This document shows positions 14,706 to 24,444 of a stretch of DNA of 64,000 nucleotides, in pieces; positions within the stretch are counted from its first letter, which is position 1, and the number at the start of each line of letters is the position of its first letter. Under the pieces are notes generated by a model. It was given only the letters and a program-made list of their open reading frames with translations. It did not search any database and was not told where the DNA came from. The translations under genes were made by a program, and so were the position numbers. This DNA comes from Comamonadaceae bacterium (GTDB taxonomy: Bacteria; Pseudomonadota; Gammaproteobacteria; Burkholderiales; Burkholderiaceae_C): NCBI GenBank assembly GCA_013297985.1, contig JAAFIY010000002.1:1-64000 (forward strand), written 5' to 3'.

Positions 14706-15638
14706 TTATCGGTTGGTGGGGGTGGCGCCGCCGACTTGCACCATCTTCATGGCTGAGGTGATGAGGGCCGAGACTTCCGTCATGTTGCTGGGCACGATCA
14801 GGGTGGTGTTGGCGTCGGCGGCCACGCGGCCGTATGAATCAACCGCTTTTTCAGCCACCCGCAGTTGCACCGCTTCAATGCCGCCGGGCTGGCGAATGGC
14901 CGCTGCAATGCGCGAAATGGCGTCTGCCGTGGCTTCTGCCACCGAGGTGATGGCCGCAGCCTCGCCCTGCGCGTTGTTGATCTGGGCCTGCTTTTCGCCT
15001 TCAGACTTGGCAATGAAGGCTTGGCGCTGGCCCTCAGCCAAGTTGATTTGTTCTTGGCGCTTGCCTTCAGACGCAGCGATCAAACCGCGCTTTTCGCGCT
15101 CAGCGGTAATTTGCTGCTGCATGGCGTGCAGGATGTCTTTGGGCGGCGTCAGGTCTTTGATCTCGTAGCGCAGCACCTTCACGCCCCAGTTCAGGGCGGC
15201 TTCATCAATGGCGGTGACGATGCTGTGGTTGATGGTGTCGCGCTCTTCAAAAGTTTTGTCCAACTCCAGCTTGCCGATCACGCTGCGCAACGAGGTTTGC
15301 GCAAGCTGTGTGACGGCCATGATGTAGTTGCTCGACCCATAGCTGGCGCGCATTGGGTCAGTCACTTGAAAGTACAAAATGCCGTCAACCTGCAACTGGG
15401 TGTTGTCGCGGGTGATGCAGACCTGGCTGGGCACATCCAGCGGGATCTCTTTCAAGCTGTGGCGGTAAGCCACGCGGTCGACAAACGGCACCAGAAAGTT
15501 CAAGCCCGGGCCCAGCGTGGCTTGGTACTTGCCCAGCCGCTCGACCACCCAGGCGCTTTGCTGCGGCACCACCTTGATAGAGCGCACGATGAAGATCAGC
15601 GCCACCACAAACACAATCACGGCCAGTGCGACGTCCAT
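14706..15638 (-). CDS. SPFH/stomatin-like membrane protein (QmcA type)
   Basis: 310 residues. One N-terminal membrane helix (ALAVIVFVVALIFIV, residues 4-18) is followed by the SPFH domain (VVPQQSAWVVERLGKYQATL; PGLNFLVPFVDRVAYRHSLK; ITRDNTQLQVDGILYFQV) and a long coiled coil (EREKRGLIAASEGKRQEQIN ...). The last part (NTTLIVPSNMTEVSALI) is typical of QmcA/paraslipin. Such proteins form oligomers in the inner membrane and are commonly encoded with NfeD-type partners, as here. Confidence 0.92.
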   Translation of the reverse strand: MDVALAVIVFVVALIFIVRSIKVVPQQSAWVVERLGKYQATLGPGLNFLVPFVDRVAYRHSLKEIPLDVPSQVCITRDNTQLQVDGILYFQVTDPMRASYGSSNYIMAVTQLAQTSLRSVIGKLELDKTFEERDTINHSIVTAIDEAALNWGVKVLRYEIKDLTPPKDILHAMQQQITAEREKRGLIAASEGKRQEQINLAEGQRQAFIAKSEGEKQAQINNAQGEAAAITSVAEATADAISRIAAAIRQPGGIEAVQLRVAEKAVDSYGRVAADANTTLIVPSNMTEVSALITSAMKMVQVGGATPTNR

Positions 15639-15672
15639 TTGGCTGCTCCCTTAAAGATAGGTCAAGAAAAAC

Positions 15673-15723
15673 GGGCCTTGCGCCCTAAATTAGGGCGTAT
15701 CTAGCTATACTCTTTGTAGCACC
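15673..15723 (+). repeat. Dispersed double-palindrome repeat, supplying a gene end
   Basis: The intact first hairpin GCGCCCTAAATTAGGGCG is followed by CTAGCTATACTCTTTGTAGC. The GCG-to-GCT spacing is the family's 27 bp. The NfeD gene on the opposite strand ends inside it: its last codons and TAG stop come from the repeat. Confidence 0.85.
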
Positions 15724-16142
15724 AGGCGGTTGCCATCCAGCGCCTTCACCCGGTGTACCCCGGGCTCTGGCGCGGTGCCGGGTTCGGGCCGGGCGCTCCA
15801 TTGGGCGCCGCGGTATTTAACGCGGGCCGATCCATCGGGCTCCCAGCGCTCTACATAGACGGTTTCGCCCACGTCCAGCACTACGTTCACGTCGGCCATG
15901 TGCGCACCGCCCTTGGCTTGCACCGCTTTGCGCCGCACGCTGTACCAGGCAAACACGGCCAGGCCACCCACGGCCGCAGCACTGATGAGCTGCCCCACCA
16001 GCGGCAGGCCCAGGTGCGCCGCCACGGCGCCGGCGGCCATGCCCAGCCCCACCATCAACAGGTAGAAGCTGCCCACGAGCAGCTCAGCGCCAATCGTCAG
16101 GGCGGCCAAGATCCACCACACAAGGGCAGGAGACAAATCCAT
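15705..16142 (-). CDS. NfeD family membrane protein
   Basis: 145 residues from the ATG at 16142. Three hydrophobic helices (LVWWILAALTIGAELLVGSF; LLMVGLGMAAGAVAAHLGLP; LISAAAVGGLAVFAWYSV) precede an OB-fold-like soluble domain (GETVYVERWEPDGSARVKYR and GAQWSARPE). Short NfeD proteins partner with SPFH proteins; the stomatin-like gene lies 66 bp downstream on the same strand. The longer frame to 16286 adds an N-terminus without family character. The C-terminal residues VLQRV and the stop are encoded by the repeat copy, so the tail may differ from relatives. Confidence 0.87.
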   Translation of the reverse strand: MDLSPALVWWILAALTIGAELLVGSFYLLMVGLGMAAGAVAAHLGLPLVGQLISAAAVGGLAVFAWYSVRRKAVQAKGGAHMADVNVVLDVGETVYVERWEPDGSARVKYRGAQWSARPEPGTAPEPGVHRVKALDGNRLVLQRV

Positions 16143-16328
16143 CTGTGCACGCTCCGTTGAGTTGGGCCGCCACTGGGTGTGGCTGCCGCGCAAGCCCCAG
16201 CTGTAGGGGCAACGCGACATCACTGCAATTGATTGTGAGACAAAAGCCGCCTGCCGCGCCAATTTCGTCAAGTCGAACCCATACACTCTGCCGCTCTTTT
16301 TGTGCCCAGCCTTGTGGAGCGTGTGTCC

Positions 16329-18590
16329 ATGAAATTTCGCTTTCCGATCGTCATCATTGACGAGGACTTCCGCTCTGAAAACACCTCTGGCCTGGGCATT
16401 CGCGCGCTGGCGCAGGCCATTGAGGCTGAAGGGTTTGAAGTGCTGGGCGCCACCAGCTATGGCGACTTAAGCCAGTTTGCCCAGCAGCAGTCGCGCGCCA
16501 GCACCTTTATTTTGTCCATTGATGACGAAGAGTTCACCCCGGGGCCCGATCTAGACCCCGCCGTGCTCAATTTGCGCAGCTTCATTGACGAAGTGCGCCG
16601 CAAAAACGCCGACGTGCCCATCTACATCTACGGCGAAACCAAAACCAGCCGCCATTTGCCCAATGACATCCTGCGCGAGCTGCACGGCTTTATTCACATG
16701 TTTGAAGACACGCCCGAGTTTGTGGCGCGCCACATCATTCGAGAAGCCAAAAGCTACCTAGAGGGCATTCAGCCGCCCTTTTTTAAAGCGCTGCTGGACT
16801 ACGCCGAAGACGGCAGCTATTCATGGCATTGCCCAGGCCACTCGGGCGGCGTGGCGTTTTTGAAGAGCCCCGTGGGTCAGATGTTTCACCAGTTTTTTGG
16901 TGAAAACATGCTGCGCGCCGATGTGTGCAACGCGGTGGAGGAACTTGGCCAACTGCTCGACCACACCGGCCCGGTGGCCGACAGCGAACGCAACGCCGCG
17001 CGCATCTTTAACGCCGACCACTGCTTTTTTGTCACCAACGGCACCAGCACCAGCAACAAGATGGTCTGGCACCACACCGTGGCGCCGGGCGACGTGGTGG
17101 TGGTGGACCGCAACTGCCACAAAAGCGTGCTGCACAGCATCATCATGACGGGGGCCATCCCCGTGTTCTTGAAGCCCACGCGCAACCACTTCGGCATCAT
17201 TGGGCCCATTCCCAAAAGCGAATTTGAGCCCGCTGCCATCCAAGCCAAGATTCGCGCCAATCCGCTCTTGGCGCATGTGGATGCGGCCAAGGTCAAGCCG
17301 CGCGTGCTGACGCTCACCCAAAGCACCTATGACGGCGTGCTCTACAACACCGAAACCATCAAAAACATGGTGGATGGCTATGTGGACAACCTGCACTTTG
17401 ACGAAGCCTGGTTGCCGCACGCTGCGTTTCATCCCTTCTATGGCACCTACCACGCGATGGGCAAAAAGCGCGAACGCCCACGCACCACCATGACCTATGC
17501 CACCCAATCCATCCACAAGCTGTTGGCGGGCATCAGCCAAGCCAGCCATGTGCTGGTGCAAGACGCGCAAGAGGTCAAGCTAGACCGGCATCTGTTCAAT
17601 GAAGCATTCCTGATGCACACCAGCACCAGCCCGCAGTACAGCATCATTGCTAGCTGCGACGTGGCTGCGGCCATGATGGAGCCGCCGGGCGGCACGGCGC
17701 TGGTGGAAGAAAGCATCACCGAGGCGCTGGACTTTCGCCGCGCCATGCGCAAGGTGGACGAGGAATACGGCCAAGACTGGTGGTTCAAGGTCTGGGGCCC
17801 GGCGGTGTTGGCCGACGAAGGTGTGGGGCGCGCAGATGACTGGATCATCAAGGCCGACACCAAGAGCAGCAAATGGCACGGCTTTGGCAAGCTGGCCCCG
17901 GGCTTCAACATGCTCGACCCGATCAAGGCCACCATCGTCACCCCCGGCCTGGACCTGGAAGGGCGCTTTGACAAAACCGGCATTCCGGCGGCAGTAGTCA
18001 ACAAATTCTTGGTGGAACACGGCGTGGTGGTGGAAAAAACCGGCCTGTACAGCTTTTTCATCATGTTCACCATCGGCATCACCAAGGGCCGCTGGAACAC
18101 CCTGCTGACCGCGCTGCAGCAGTTCAAAGACGACTACGCCAAGAACCAACCGATGTGGCGCGTGATGCCCGAATTTGTGGCTAAGCACCGCCAGTACGAA
18201 CGCCTGGGCTTGGCTGACTTGTGCCAGCGTGTGCATGAGCTCTACGCCAAATACGACATTGCGCGGCTGACCACCGACATGTATTTAAGCGATCTGCAGC
18301 CCGCCATGAAACCCGCCGACGCCTACGCCCACATTGCGCGGCGCGAGACCGAGCGGGTGCTGATTGATGAACTGGAAGGCCGCGTCACCACCAGCTTGGT
18401 CACGCCTTACCCGCCAGGCATTCCGCTGCTGATCCCGGGCGAGGTGTTCAACCGCAAGATCGTGGACTACCTGAAATTCTCGCGCGAATTCAACGGCCTC
18501 TTGCCTGGATTTGAGACCGACATCCACGGCCTGGTAGAAGAAGAACGGGACGGCAAAAAGATGTACTTTGCCGATTGCGTCAAGCGATAG
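16329..18590 (+). CDS. Arg/Lys/Orn decarboxylase (PLP-dependent, large form)
   Basis: 753 residues. The N-terminal receiver-like wing domain (MKFRFPIVIIDEDFRSENTS) is followed by the PLP-binding core with the lysine in TQSIHKLLAG at about 397, HCPGHSGGVAFLKSP, and ATIVTPGLDLEGRF. It decarboxylates a basic amino acid to a polyamine precursor (agmatine, cadaverine or putrescine); the substrate cannot be told from sequence alone. The ATG at 16329 was preferred to the one at 16302 because TGGAG lies upstream and relatives begin MKFRFP. The next gene encodes an amine oxidase, a possible link in polyamine turnover. Confidence 0.92.
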   Translation: MKFRFPIVIIDEDFRSENTSGLGIRALAQAIEAEGFEVLGATSYGDLSQFAQQQSRASTFILSIDDEEFTPGPDLDPAVLNLRSFIDEVRRKNADVPIYIYGETKTSRHLPNDILRELHGFIHMFEDTPEFVARHIIREAKSYLEGIQPPFFKALLDYAEDGSYSWHCPGHSGGVAFLKSPVGQMFHQFFGENMLRADVCNAVEELGQLLDHTGPVADSERNAARIFNADHCFFVTNGTSTSNKMVWHHTVAPGDVVVVDRNCHKSVLHSIIMTGAIPVFLKPTRNHFGIIGPIPKSEFEPAAIQAKIRANPLLAHVDAAKVKPRVLTLTQSTYDGVLYNTETIKNMVDGYVDNLHFDEAWLPHAAFHPFYGTYHAMGKKRERPRTTMTYATQSIHKLLAGISQASHVLVQDAQEVKLDRHLFNEAFLMHTSTSPQYSIIASCDVAAAMMEPPGGTALVEESITEALDFRRAMRKVDEEYGQDWWFKVWGPAVLADEGVGRADDWIIKADTKSSKWHGFGKLAPGFNMLDPIKATIVTPGLDLEGRFDKTGIPAAVVNKFLVEHGVVVEKTGLYSFFIMFTIGITKGRWNTLLTALQQFKDDYAKNQPMWRVMPEFVAKHRQYERLGLADLCQRVHELYAKYDIARLTTDMYLSDLQPAMKPADAYAHIARRETERVLIDELEGRVTTSLVTPYPPGIPLLIPGEVFNRKIVDYLKFSREFNGLLPGFETDIHGLVEEERDGKKMYFADCVKR

Positions 18591-18759
18591 GTGCGCGCGC
18601 CGTCTCGCACCTGAGTCAAGGCGGTCGTGCTCCACAAGCGACCCGCGTCACAAAAAGTCTTTGCCATGCTTGAGCGCCCCTGTTTTTTTGGGATTTAATG
18701 AAATCTCGGTGCCGGAATAGTCCGCGCGCCGTTTCATTGCCAAGGGGCGGGGCAATTCC

Positions 18760-20382
18760 ATGGATGTTTCACGACGTTTTTTGATGTTGGCGCTGGGCTC
18801 CGGCGCGGCGGGCTTGGGTGGCTTGACGGCGTCCACGGGTTCGGTGGCTCAGGTGAGCACGGCTACGCGCCAGCGGGTGATCGTGATCGGTGCGGGCATC
18901 GCGGGCCTGGCTGCAGCACGCAAGCTCGTGGCGGCCGGTCATTCGGTGGTGGTGCTCGAAGGCCGCAACCGCATTGGCGGCCGAGTGTGGACCGAGAACA
19001 TCGAAGGCGTGCCGATGGACATTGGCGCCGGATGGATTCACGGCCCCAATGGCGGTAACCCGATTACCCCGCTGGCCGCCCAGGCGGGGGCACGCACCTA
19101 TGAGACCAACGACTCGTCTGTGCGGGTGATGGACGCCAGCGGCACCGATGTCACCACCCGCCAGTTTGACGAAGGCTCAGCGAAAAACCGCAGGCTGCTG
19201 GCCGCAGTGGCTACCGCGATGGCGGCCGGTGGGCCCGACAAAAGCCTGGCTCAAGCCCTGACAGAGGCCGACCCCACCGCGCTGACCGACCCGTTCAATC
19301 TGTACCCGCTCAACACCACCACTGAATTCGACTCCGGTGGTTGGCTGGAAGCCTTTAGCGCCCGCAGCTACAACAACGACGAAAAGTTTCCGGGCAAGGA
19401 TGTGCTGTTTCCCGGCGGCTACAAAGTCATTCCCGAACTCTTGGCGCAGGGCCTTGATGTCCGGCTCAACACCACGGTGACCAACATCAGCCACACCGCC
19501 AACGGCGTCACGGTCACAGCCAACAACGGCAGCTTCACCGGCGACTGGTGCGTGAACACCTTGCCCTTGGGCGTGTTGAAGGCGGGCACGGTCACTGTCA
19601 GCCCCGCGCTGGCGGCCGACAAGCAGGCCAGCATTGGCCGACTCGGCTTTGGCCAGATCAACAAGCTGTTCATGGTGTTTGACAACGCCTTTTGGCCCAC
19701 CGACCTGCAGTACTTCGGCTGGCATTCGCCGCTGCGTGGGCGCTATTCGTACTTCTTGAGCTACCGCACCTTCAGCAACATCAATTGCTTGGTCACTTTT
19801 GGTTTTGGGCAGCAGGGCCAAGCGCTTGAGCAGCTCAATGACGCGCAGTTGATCGCCGACGTCACCCCCGCCCTGCGCACGGTGTTTGGCGCCAACGCCG
19901 TGGCGCCGCGCCGCGTGCTGCTTACCCGCTGGAACGGCGACGCGTTTGCGCGCGGCGCTTATTCGTTTCAAGCCGTGGGCTGCACCGCAGAAGACCACGT
20001 CACTTTGGCGCAGCCCGCGGGTCGCTTGCTGTTTGCGGGTGAGCACACCCATGAAAAATACCGCGCCACGGTGCACGGTGCTTTCATCACCGGTGAACGC
20101 GAGGCTGATCGCGTGGTGGCCGCCAACGGCCGCAGTGCGGCCATGGAGCCATTTGATCGGGTGATGAACTGGGCCGAATCTGCCGTTGATTTGCTGCGCC
20201 CGCGCGGCATGCAAACGCAAACGGTCGGGCAGTACCGCTACCGCGCTTACCCCAACGGTTTTGTGGTTGGGCTGGACACCGTTAGCGGCAGCTTGGTGTA
20301 CTTGGCGCCGGGAGCGACCGCTCTGGCCACGCTCGGCCCCGTGGCCAGCTTTGTGCCGCAGGCTACCGCAGCGGGCTTCTGA
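18760..20382 (+). CDS. Tat-exported flavin monoamine/polyamine oxidase
   Basis: 540 residues. The N-terminus [20 protein letters not shown] is a twin-arginine-type signal. The FAD dinucleotide motif is [17 protein letters not shown] (about 40-56), followed by [13 protein letters not shown] and the C-terminal FAD motif [20 protein letters not shown]. The class oxidises primary or secondary amines to aldehydes with H2O2 release. About 70 residues after the FAD motif form an unusual extension ([20 protein letters not shown] ...) that may be a small beta domain. A periplasmic amine oxidase next to an amino-acid decarboxylase suggests amine handling, though 169 bp separate the genes. Confidence 0.87.
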   Translation: MDVSRRFLMLALGSGAAGLGGLTASTGSVAQVSTATRQRVIVIGAGIAGLAAARKLVAAGHSVVVLEGRNRIGGRVWTENIEGVPMDIGAGWIHGPNGGNPITPLAAQAGARTYETNDSSVRVMDASGTDVTTRQFDEGSAKNRRLLAAVATAMAAGGPDKSLAQALTEADPTALTDPFNLYPLNTTTEFDSGGWLEAFSARSYNNDEKFPGKDVLFPGGYKVIPELLAQGLDVRLNTTVTNISHTANGVTVTANNGSFTGDWCVNTLPLGVLKAGTVTVSPALAADKQASIGRLGFGQINKLFMVFDNAFWPTDLQYFGWHSPLRGRYSYFLSYRTFSNINCLVTFGFGQQGQALEQLNDAQLIADVTPALRTVFGANAVAPRRVLLTRWNGDAFARGAYSFQAVGCTAEDHVTLAQPAGRLLFAGEHTHEKYRATVHGAFITGEREADRVVAANGRSAAMEPFDRVMNWAESAVDLLRPRGMQTQTVGQYRYRAYPNGFVVGLDTVSGSLVYLAPGATALATLGPVASFVPQATAAGF

Positions 20383-20410
20383 GGCGGCGGTGAGGGCTCA
20401 GGCGGCAGCT

Positions 20411-20489
20411 TCGATGCCGCTAGTCCTGTTCATGCGGCGTCATCCTCGATGCCGCTAGTCCTGTTTAAGCGGCGTCATCTTCGATGCCA
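20411..20489. repeat. 35-bp tandem repeat over the fabI 3' end
   Basis: Two adjacent 35-bp units (20411-20445, 20446-20480) differ at only three or four positions, and a third partial unit begins at 20481 inside fabI. The unit includes the last codons of fabI (GIEDDAA and stop). The extra copies therefore lie downstream of the gene and look like slippage duplications of its 3' end. Confidence 0.85.
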
Positions 20490-21256
20490 CCGGTGACGTG
20501 GCTAAAGCCGCCGTCCACATAAGTGATCTCGGCCGTCACTCCGGCGGCCAAGTCGCTCAGCAAGAAAGCGGCGACGTTACCCACGTCGTCAATCGTCACA
20601 TTGCGCCGAATGGGTGACTGGGCCGCCACCACGCCCAAGATCTTCCCGAAGCCTTTGATGCCGCTGGCGGCCAAGGTTTTGATGGGCCCGGCGCTGATTC
20701 CGTTGACCCGCACGCCTTTGGGGCCCAGTGAGCCGGCTAGGTAGCGCACGCTGGCTTCCAAGCTGGCCTTGGCCAAGCCCATGGTGTTGTAGTTGGGCAC
20801 GGTGCGGATGGCGCCCAAATACGTCAGTGTCAGCAGCGCGCTGTGTGGGTTCAGGTGGGGCAGGGCCGCCTTGGCCATGGCCGGAAAGCTGTAAGCACTG
20901 ATGTCGTGCGCAATGCGAAAGTTCTCACGGCTCAAGCCGTCTAAAAAATCACCCGCAATGGCTTCTCGCGGGGCGTAGCCTATGGCGTGCACAAAGCCAT
21001 CAAAGCTTGGCCAATGGGTGCTGAGGTCTTTGAACAGGGCGGCGATTTGCTCGTCACTGCCCACATCGCAGTCAAACACCAAGTTGCTGCCAAATTCAGC
21101 TGCGAACTCGGTGATGCGTTCTTTGAAGCGTTCGCCTTGGTAGCTAAAGGCCAACTCGGCCCCTTGGGCGTGGCAGGCCCGTGCCACGCCGTACGCAATC
21201 GATCGGTTGGAAAGTACGCCGGTGATCAACAGGCGTTTGCCGCTCAAAAAACCCAT
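20465..21256 (-). CDS. fabI: Enoyl-[acyl-carrier-protein] reductase (NADH)
   Basis: 263 residues. N-terminal nucleotide-binding segment [31 protein letters not shown], and the FabI-type active site [20 protein letters not shown], with the catalytic Tyr and Lys spaced as in the family. It reduces trans-2-enoyl-ACP in the last step of each fatty-acid elongation round, in the cytoplasm. Length is standard. It is convergent with the amine oxidase gene, and its 3' end is repeated in tandem just beyond the stop. Confidence 0.95.
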   Translation of the reverse strand: MGFLSGKRLLITGVLSNRSIAYGVARACHAQGAELAFSYQGERFKERITEFAAEFGSNLVFDCDVGSDEQIAALFKDLSTHWPSFDGFVHAIGYAPREAIAGDFLDGLSRENFRIAHDISAYSFPAMAKAALPHLNPHSALLTLTYLGAIRTVPNYNTMGLAKASLEASVRYLAGSLGPKGVRVNGISAGPIKTLAASGIKGFGKILGVVAAQSPIRRNVTIDDVGNVAAFLLSDLAAGVTAEITYVDGGFSHVTGGIEDDAA

Positions 21257-21385
21257 GGTGTGTTGGTGGTATTGATGCGGCCACTTCGAGCGCAGCCGAC
21301 GGGATGAAAACGCCGTGGTTCACAGGCCCGCAAGGGCTTTACCGAAAGTGGGCAGAACCGGTTTGAATCGGGGCAGAATTCTCGC

Positions 21386-23311
21386 ATGCACTGTTTGACC
21401 GCCCTGCGCCTGTTGTGTCGCTCTCTGCGTGGGGGCCTTGGGCATGCGGCGAGGGTGATCGCGCTAGTGGCTCTGCTGCCAAGCTGGGCCCACGCCGGGC
21501 ATGCCTATGCGCAGTTTGGCGACATCAAATACCCCCCTGACTTTGCCCATTGGAGCTATGTGAACCCGGCCGCACCCAAGGGCGGCGAAATCCGCTTGGT
21601 GCCACCCACCCGTTTGTCCAACTTCGACAAGTACAACCCCTACACCTTAAAAGGCAGCACCGCGCCGGGCATCACCAGCTTGATGTTCGAGAGCCTGCTG
21701 GTGGGCAACCACGATGAGCCCACCACCTCCTACGGCCTGCTCGCTGCCAGCGTGGTGGTGGCGCCTGACGGCCTAAGCGCAACCTTTGAGTTGCGGCCGC
21801 AAGCCCGCTTTCACCACGGCAAACCGGTGTTGGCCGCCGATGTGGTGCACAGCTTTACTCAAATCACCAGCAAGCAAGCCGCGCCGCAAATTCGCACCTA
21901 TTTCGCCGAAGTGGCAGCCGCCGTGGCGGTGGGCGAGCGCACGGTGCGCTTTGACTTCAAGCGCAAGAACGCCGAACTGCCGCTGATCGTGGGTGGCATG
22001 CCCGTGTTCAGCCGCGACTGGGGCGTGGTGGACGGCAAGCGAAAAGCCTTTGATGAAGTCGTCACCGACATGCCGATTGGCTCAGGCCCCTACCGCATCG
22101 GCCGGGTGAATTTTGGGCGCGACATCACCTATGAGCGCGACGCCAATTACTGGGCCAAAGACTTGAACGTGCGCCGTGGCCTGTTCAACTTTGACCGCAT
22201 CACCTACAAGATCTACAAAGACAACACGGCGCAGCTTGAAGGCTTCAAGGCCGGTGAGTTTGACTACATCCAAGCCTTCATTGCCCGCGAATGGGCGCGT
22301 GCCTACAGCGGGCGCCGATTCGATCGCGGTGAGCTGGTGCGGGCCGAGTTGCCGCACGGCAATGCCGGTGACTTTCAGGGCTTTTTGTTTAACACCCGCA
22401 ACCCGAAGTTCAGCGACCCGCGCGTGCGCCAGGCCATTGCGCTGGCCATGGACTACGAATGGCTCAACCGCCAGTTGTTCTACAACGCCTATGCCCGGGT
22501 GCGCGGCTACTTTCATGGCTCTGACTTTGAAGCCAAAGGCAAGCCATCGGCCGAAGAACTACCCCTGTTAGAGCCCCTGCGCGCCAAGCTGCCGCCCGCG
22601 GTGTTTGATGCCGACGTGCCGCTGCCGCCGGTGGCCCATTTGGATGCCGCGCAAGGCCCCACTTTGCGCGACAACTTGCGCCAAGCGCGCGACCTGCTGC
22701 GCGATGCAGGCTGGACGATTCAAAGCGGCGAGCTTCGCAACGCCCGGGGCGAGCGTTTCACCCTGGAGTTTTTAGACAGCGGTGGCAGCATGGGCCGCGT
22801 GGTCAGCCCCTATGCCAAGAATCTGGAAAAGCTCGGCATTCGCGTCAACCAGCGGGTGATTGACTTTGCGGTGCTGCAAAAGCGCATGGACACGTTTGAC
22901 TTTGAAATCACCTCCAGCCGCATCCCGGGCAACGAAGCGCCGGGCGCTGAGTTGCTTGACCGTTTTGGTTCTGAGGCTGCCAAAACCGAGGGCTCCAGCA
23001 ACGTGATCGGTGTGCGTGATACGGCGGTGGATGCCCTCTTGCAGCACGTACTGGCCGCGCAAACCCGGCCGCAATTGGCCACTGCACTCAAAGCGCTAGA
23101 TCGTGTTCTGCGCCATGGCCACTACTTTGTGCCGCACTGGCTAAGCGATGTGCACCGGGTGGCTTGGGCCGCGCCGCAACTGGTCAAACCGCAGGCCACG
23201 CCGCGCTACTACCAGCCCGAGGCTTGGGTGGTGTCAGCTTGGTGGGCCAGCGAGGCCAATCGGGCGCAGACCGCTGCGCGCGCCCAGCGCGCGACCGAGG
23301 CGGCCAAATGA
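21386..23311 (+). CDS. yejA: YejA-like periplasmic peptide-binding protein
   Basis: 641 residues with a signal peptide (LGHAARVIALVALLPSWAHA) and the SBP family 5 fold: KYPPDFAHWSYVNPAAPKGG, then SLMFESLLVGNHDEPTTSYG, RPQARFHHGKPVLAADVV, GSGPYRIGRVNFGRDITYER and QAIALAMDYEWLNRQLFY. It is the binding component of the YejABEF importer, which takes up oligopeptides and, in enterobacteria, microcin C. The genes yejB, yejE and yejF follow in order. A full copy of the dispersed repeat fills most of the 92 bp before yejB. Confidence 0.92.
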   Translation: MHCLTALRLLCRSLRGGLGHAARVIALVALLPSWAHAGHAYAQFGDIKYPPDFAHWSYVNPAAPKGGEIRLVPPTRLSNFDKYNPYTLKGSTAPGITSLMFESLLVGNHDEPTTSYGLLAASVVVAPDGLSATFELRPQARFHHGKPVLAADVVHSFTQITSKQAAPQIRTYFAEVAAAVAVGERTVRFDFKRKNAELPLIVGGMPVFSRDWGVVDGKRKAFDEVVTDMPIGSGPYRIGRVNFGRDITYERDANYWAKDLNVRRGLFNFDRITYKIYKDNTAQLEGFKAGEFDYIQAFIAREWARAYSGRRFDRGELVRAELPHGNAGDFQGFLFNTRNPKFSDPRVRQAIALAMDYEWLNRQLFYNAYARVRGYFHGSDFEAKGKPSAEELPLLEPLRAKLPPAVFDADVPLPPVAHLDAAQGPTLRDNLRQARDLLRDAGWTIQSGELRNARGERFTLEFLDSGGSMGRVVSPYAKNLEKLGIRVNQRVIDFAVLQKRMDTFDFEITSSRIPGNEAPGAELLDRFGSEAAKTEGSSNVIGVRDTAVDALLQHVLAAQTRPQLATALKALDRVLRHGHYFVPHWLSDVHRVAWAAPQLVKPQATPRYYQPEAWVVSAWWASEANRAQTAARAQRATEAAK

Positions 23312-23333
23312 TCCGCACCTGCTTGCAACACTC

Positions 23334-23386
23334 GGTTGCTACCTTTTTGATAGCTGCTTGCGCCCTATTTCAGGGCGCTTCAGGCC
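23334..23386 (-). repeat. Dispersed double-palindrome repeat between yejA and yejB
   Basis: Read on the minus strand: GCGCCCTGAAATAGGGCGC, then AAGCAGCTATC, then GTAGCAACC. Both hairpins are intact. Spacing from GCG to GCT is 27 bp. In the phase used by the coding copies it would carry a TGA stop, so this is a non-coding form. It may fold in the yej transcript. Confidence 0.88.
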
Positions 23387-23403
23387 GATAAACTGCAAAG
23401 GCC

Positions 23404-24435
23404 ATGTTCAGCTACATCCTCAAACGCCTGCTGTTGATGATCCCCACTCTGTTTGGGGTGATGCTGATTACCTTTGCCGTGATTCAGTTTGTGCCCGGCG
23501 GGCCGGTGGAGCAAATGGTGTCGCAATTGCAGGGCCGCGACACGGGCGGCGAGGGCGCAGCAGCCGCCAGCGTGTACCGCGGCCGCCAAGGCGTTGATGC
23601 CAAGCGCATCGAAGAAATCCGTCAGCTCTACGGCTTTGACAAGCCGGTGCACGAGCGCTTTTTTGACATGGTGGTGGGCTTTGCCCAATTTGACTTGGGC
23701 CGCAGCTTTTTCCATCCCAAAGATGTGTGGTCGCTCATCAAAGAAAAACTGCCGGTGTCTATCAGCTTGGGGCTGTGGACGTTTTTTCTCACCTACTTGA
23801 TCAGCGTGCCGCTGGGCATTGCCAAGGCGGTGCGCGCGGGCACGCGCTTTGACACCTTCACCACCCTGATCGTGTTGGTGGGCTATGCCATTCCAGGCTT
23901 TGTGCTGGGGGTGGCGCTGCTGGTGATTTTTGGCGGGCAGTTGCAATGGTTTCCGCTGCGCGGGCTCACGTCTGCCAACTGGCACGACCTGAGCTGGCCG
24001 GGGCGCATCTTGGACTATCTGTGGCACATCGCACTGCCCGTCACCGCCAGCGTAGTGGGCGCCTTTGCAGTGACGACCATGCTCACCAAAAACTCGGTGC
24101 TCGAAGAAATCCGCAAGCAATATGTGATTACCGCCCGCGCCAAGGGCTTGAGTGAGCGCCGGGTGATGTGGCGGCACGTGTTTCGCAACGGGCTGATCCC
24201 CATCGTCACTGCTTTTCCGGCAGCGTTTGTGGGCGCTTTTTTTGCGGGCTCGTTGTTGATCGAAACCCTCTTTTCGCTGGACGGCCTGGGCTTGCTCAGC
24301 TACGAAAGCGTCATCCGCCGCGACTACCCCGTGGTGCTGGGCAGCTTGTATTTGTTCACCCTCATTGGCTTGGTCACCAAGCTCATCAGCGACCTGTGCT
24401 ACGTGTGGGTAGACCCCCGCGTGAAGTTTGATTAG
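23404..24435 (+). CDS. yejB: ABC transporter permease YejB
   Basis: 343 residues, six predicted membrane helices. Starts MFSYILKRLLLMIPTLFGVM, the standard DppB-type N-terminus, and carries the EAA loop TARAKGLSERRVMWRHVFRN. A periplasmic insert (QGRDTGGEGAAAASVYRGRQ) is characteristic of YejB. It forms the membrane channel with YejE. The next gene begins 9 bp after the stop. Confidence 0.94.
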   Translation: MFSYILKRLLLMIPTLFGVMLITFAVIQFVPGGPVEQMVSQLQGRDTGGEGAAAASVYRGRQGVDAKRIEEIRQLYGFDKPVHERFFDMVVGFAQFDLGRSFFHPKDVWSLIKEKLPVSISLGLWTFFLTYLISVPLGIAKAVRAGTRFDTFTTLIVLVGYAIPGFVLGVALLVIFGGQLQWFPLRGLTSANWHDLSWPGRILDYLWHIALPVTASVVGAFAVTTMLTKNSVLEEIRKQYVITARAKGLSERRVMWRHVFRNGLIPIVTAFPAAFVGAFFAGSLLIETLFSLDGLGLLSYESVIRRDYPVVLGSLYLFTLIGLVTKLISDLCYVWVDPRVKFD

Positions 24436-24444
24436 GCGCGCCGC

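Noticed and set aside
19177-20220. 347-residue minus-strand frame inside the amine oxidase gene
   Set aside because: Antisense to a well-supported flavoprotein gene and without any recognised motif.
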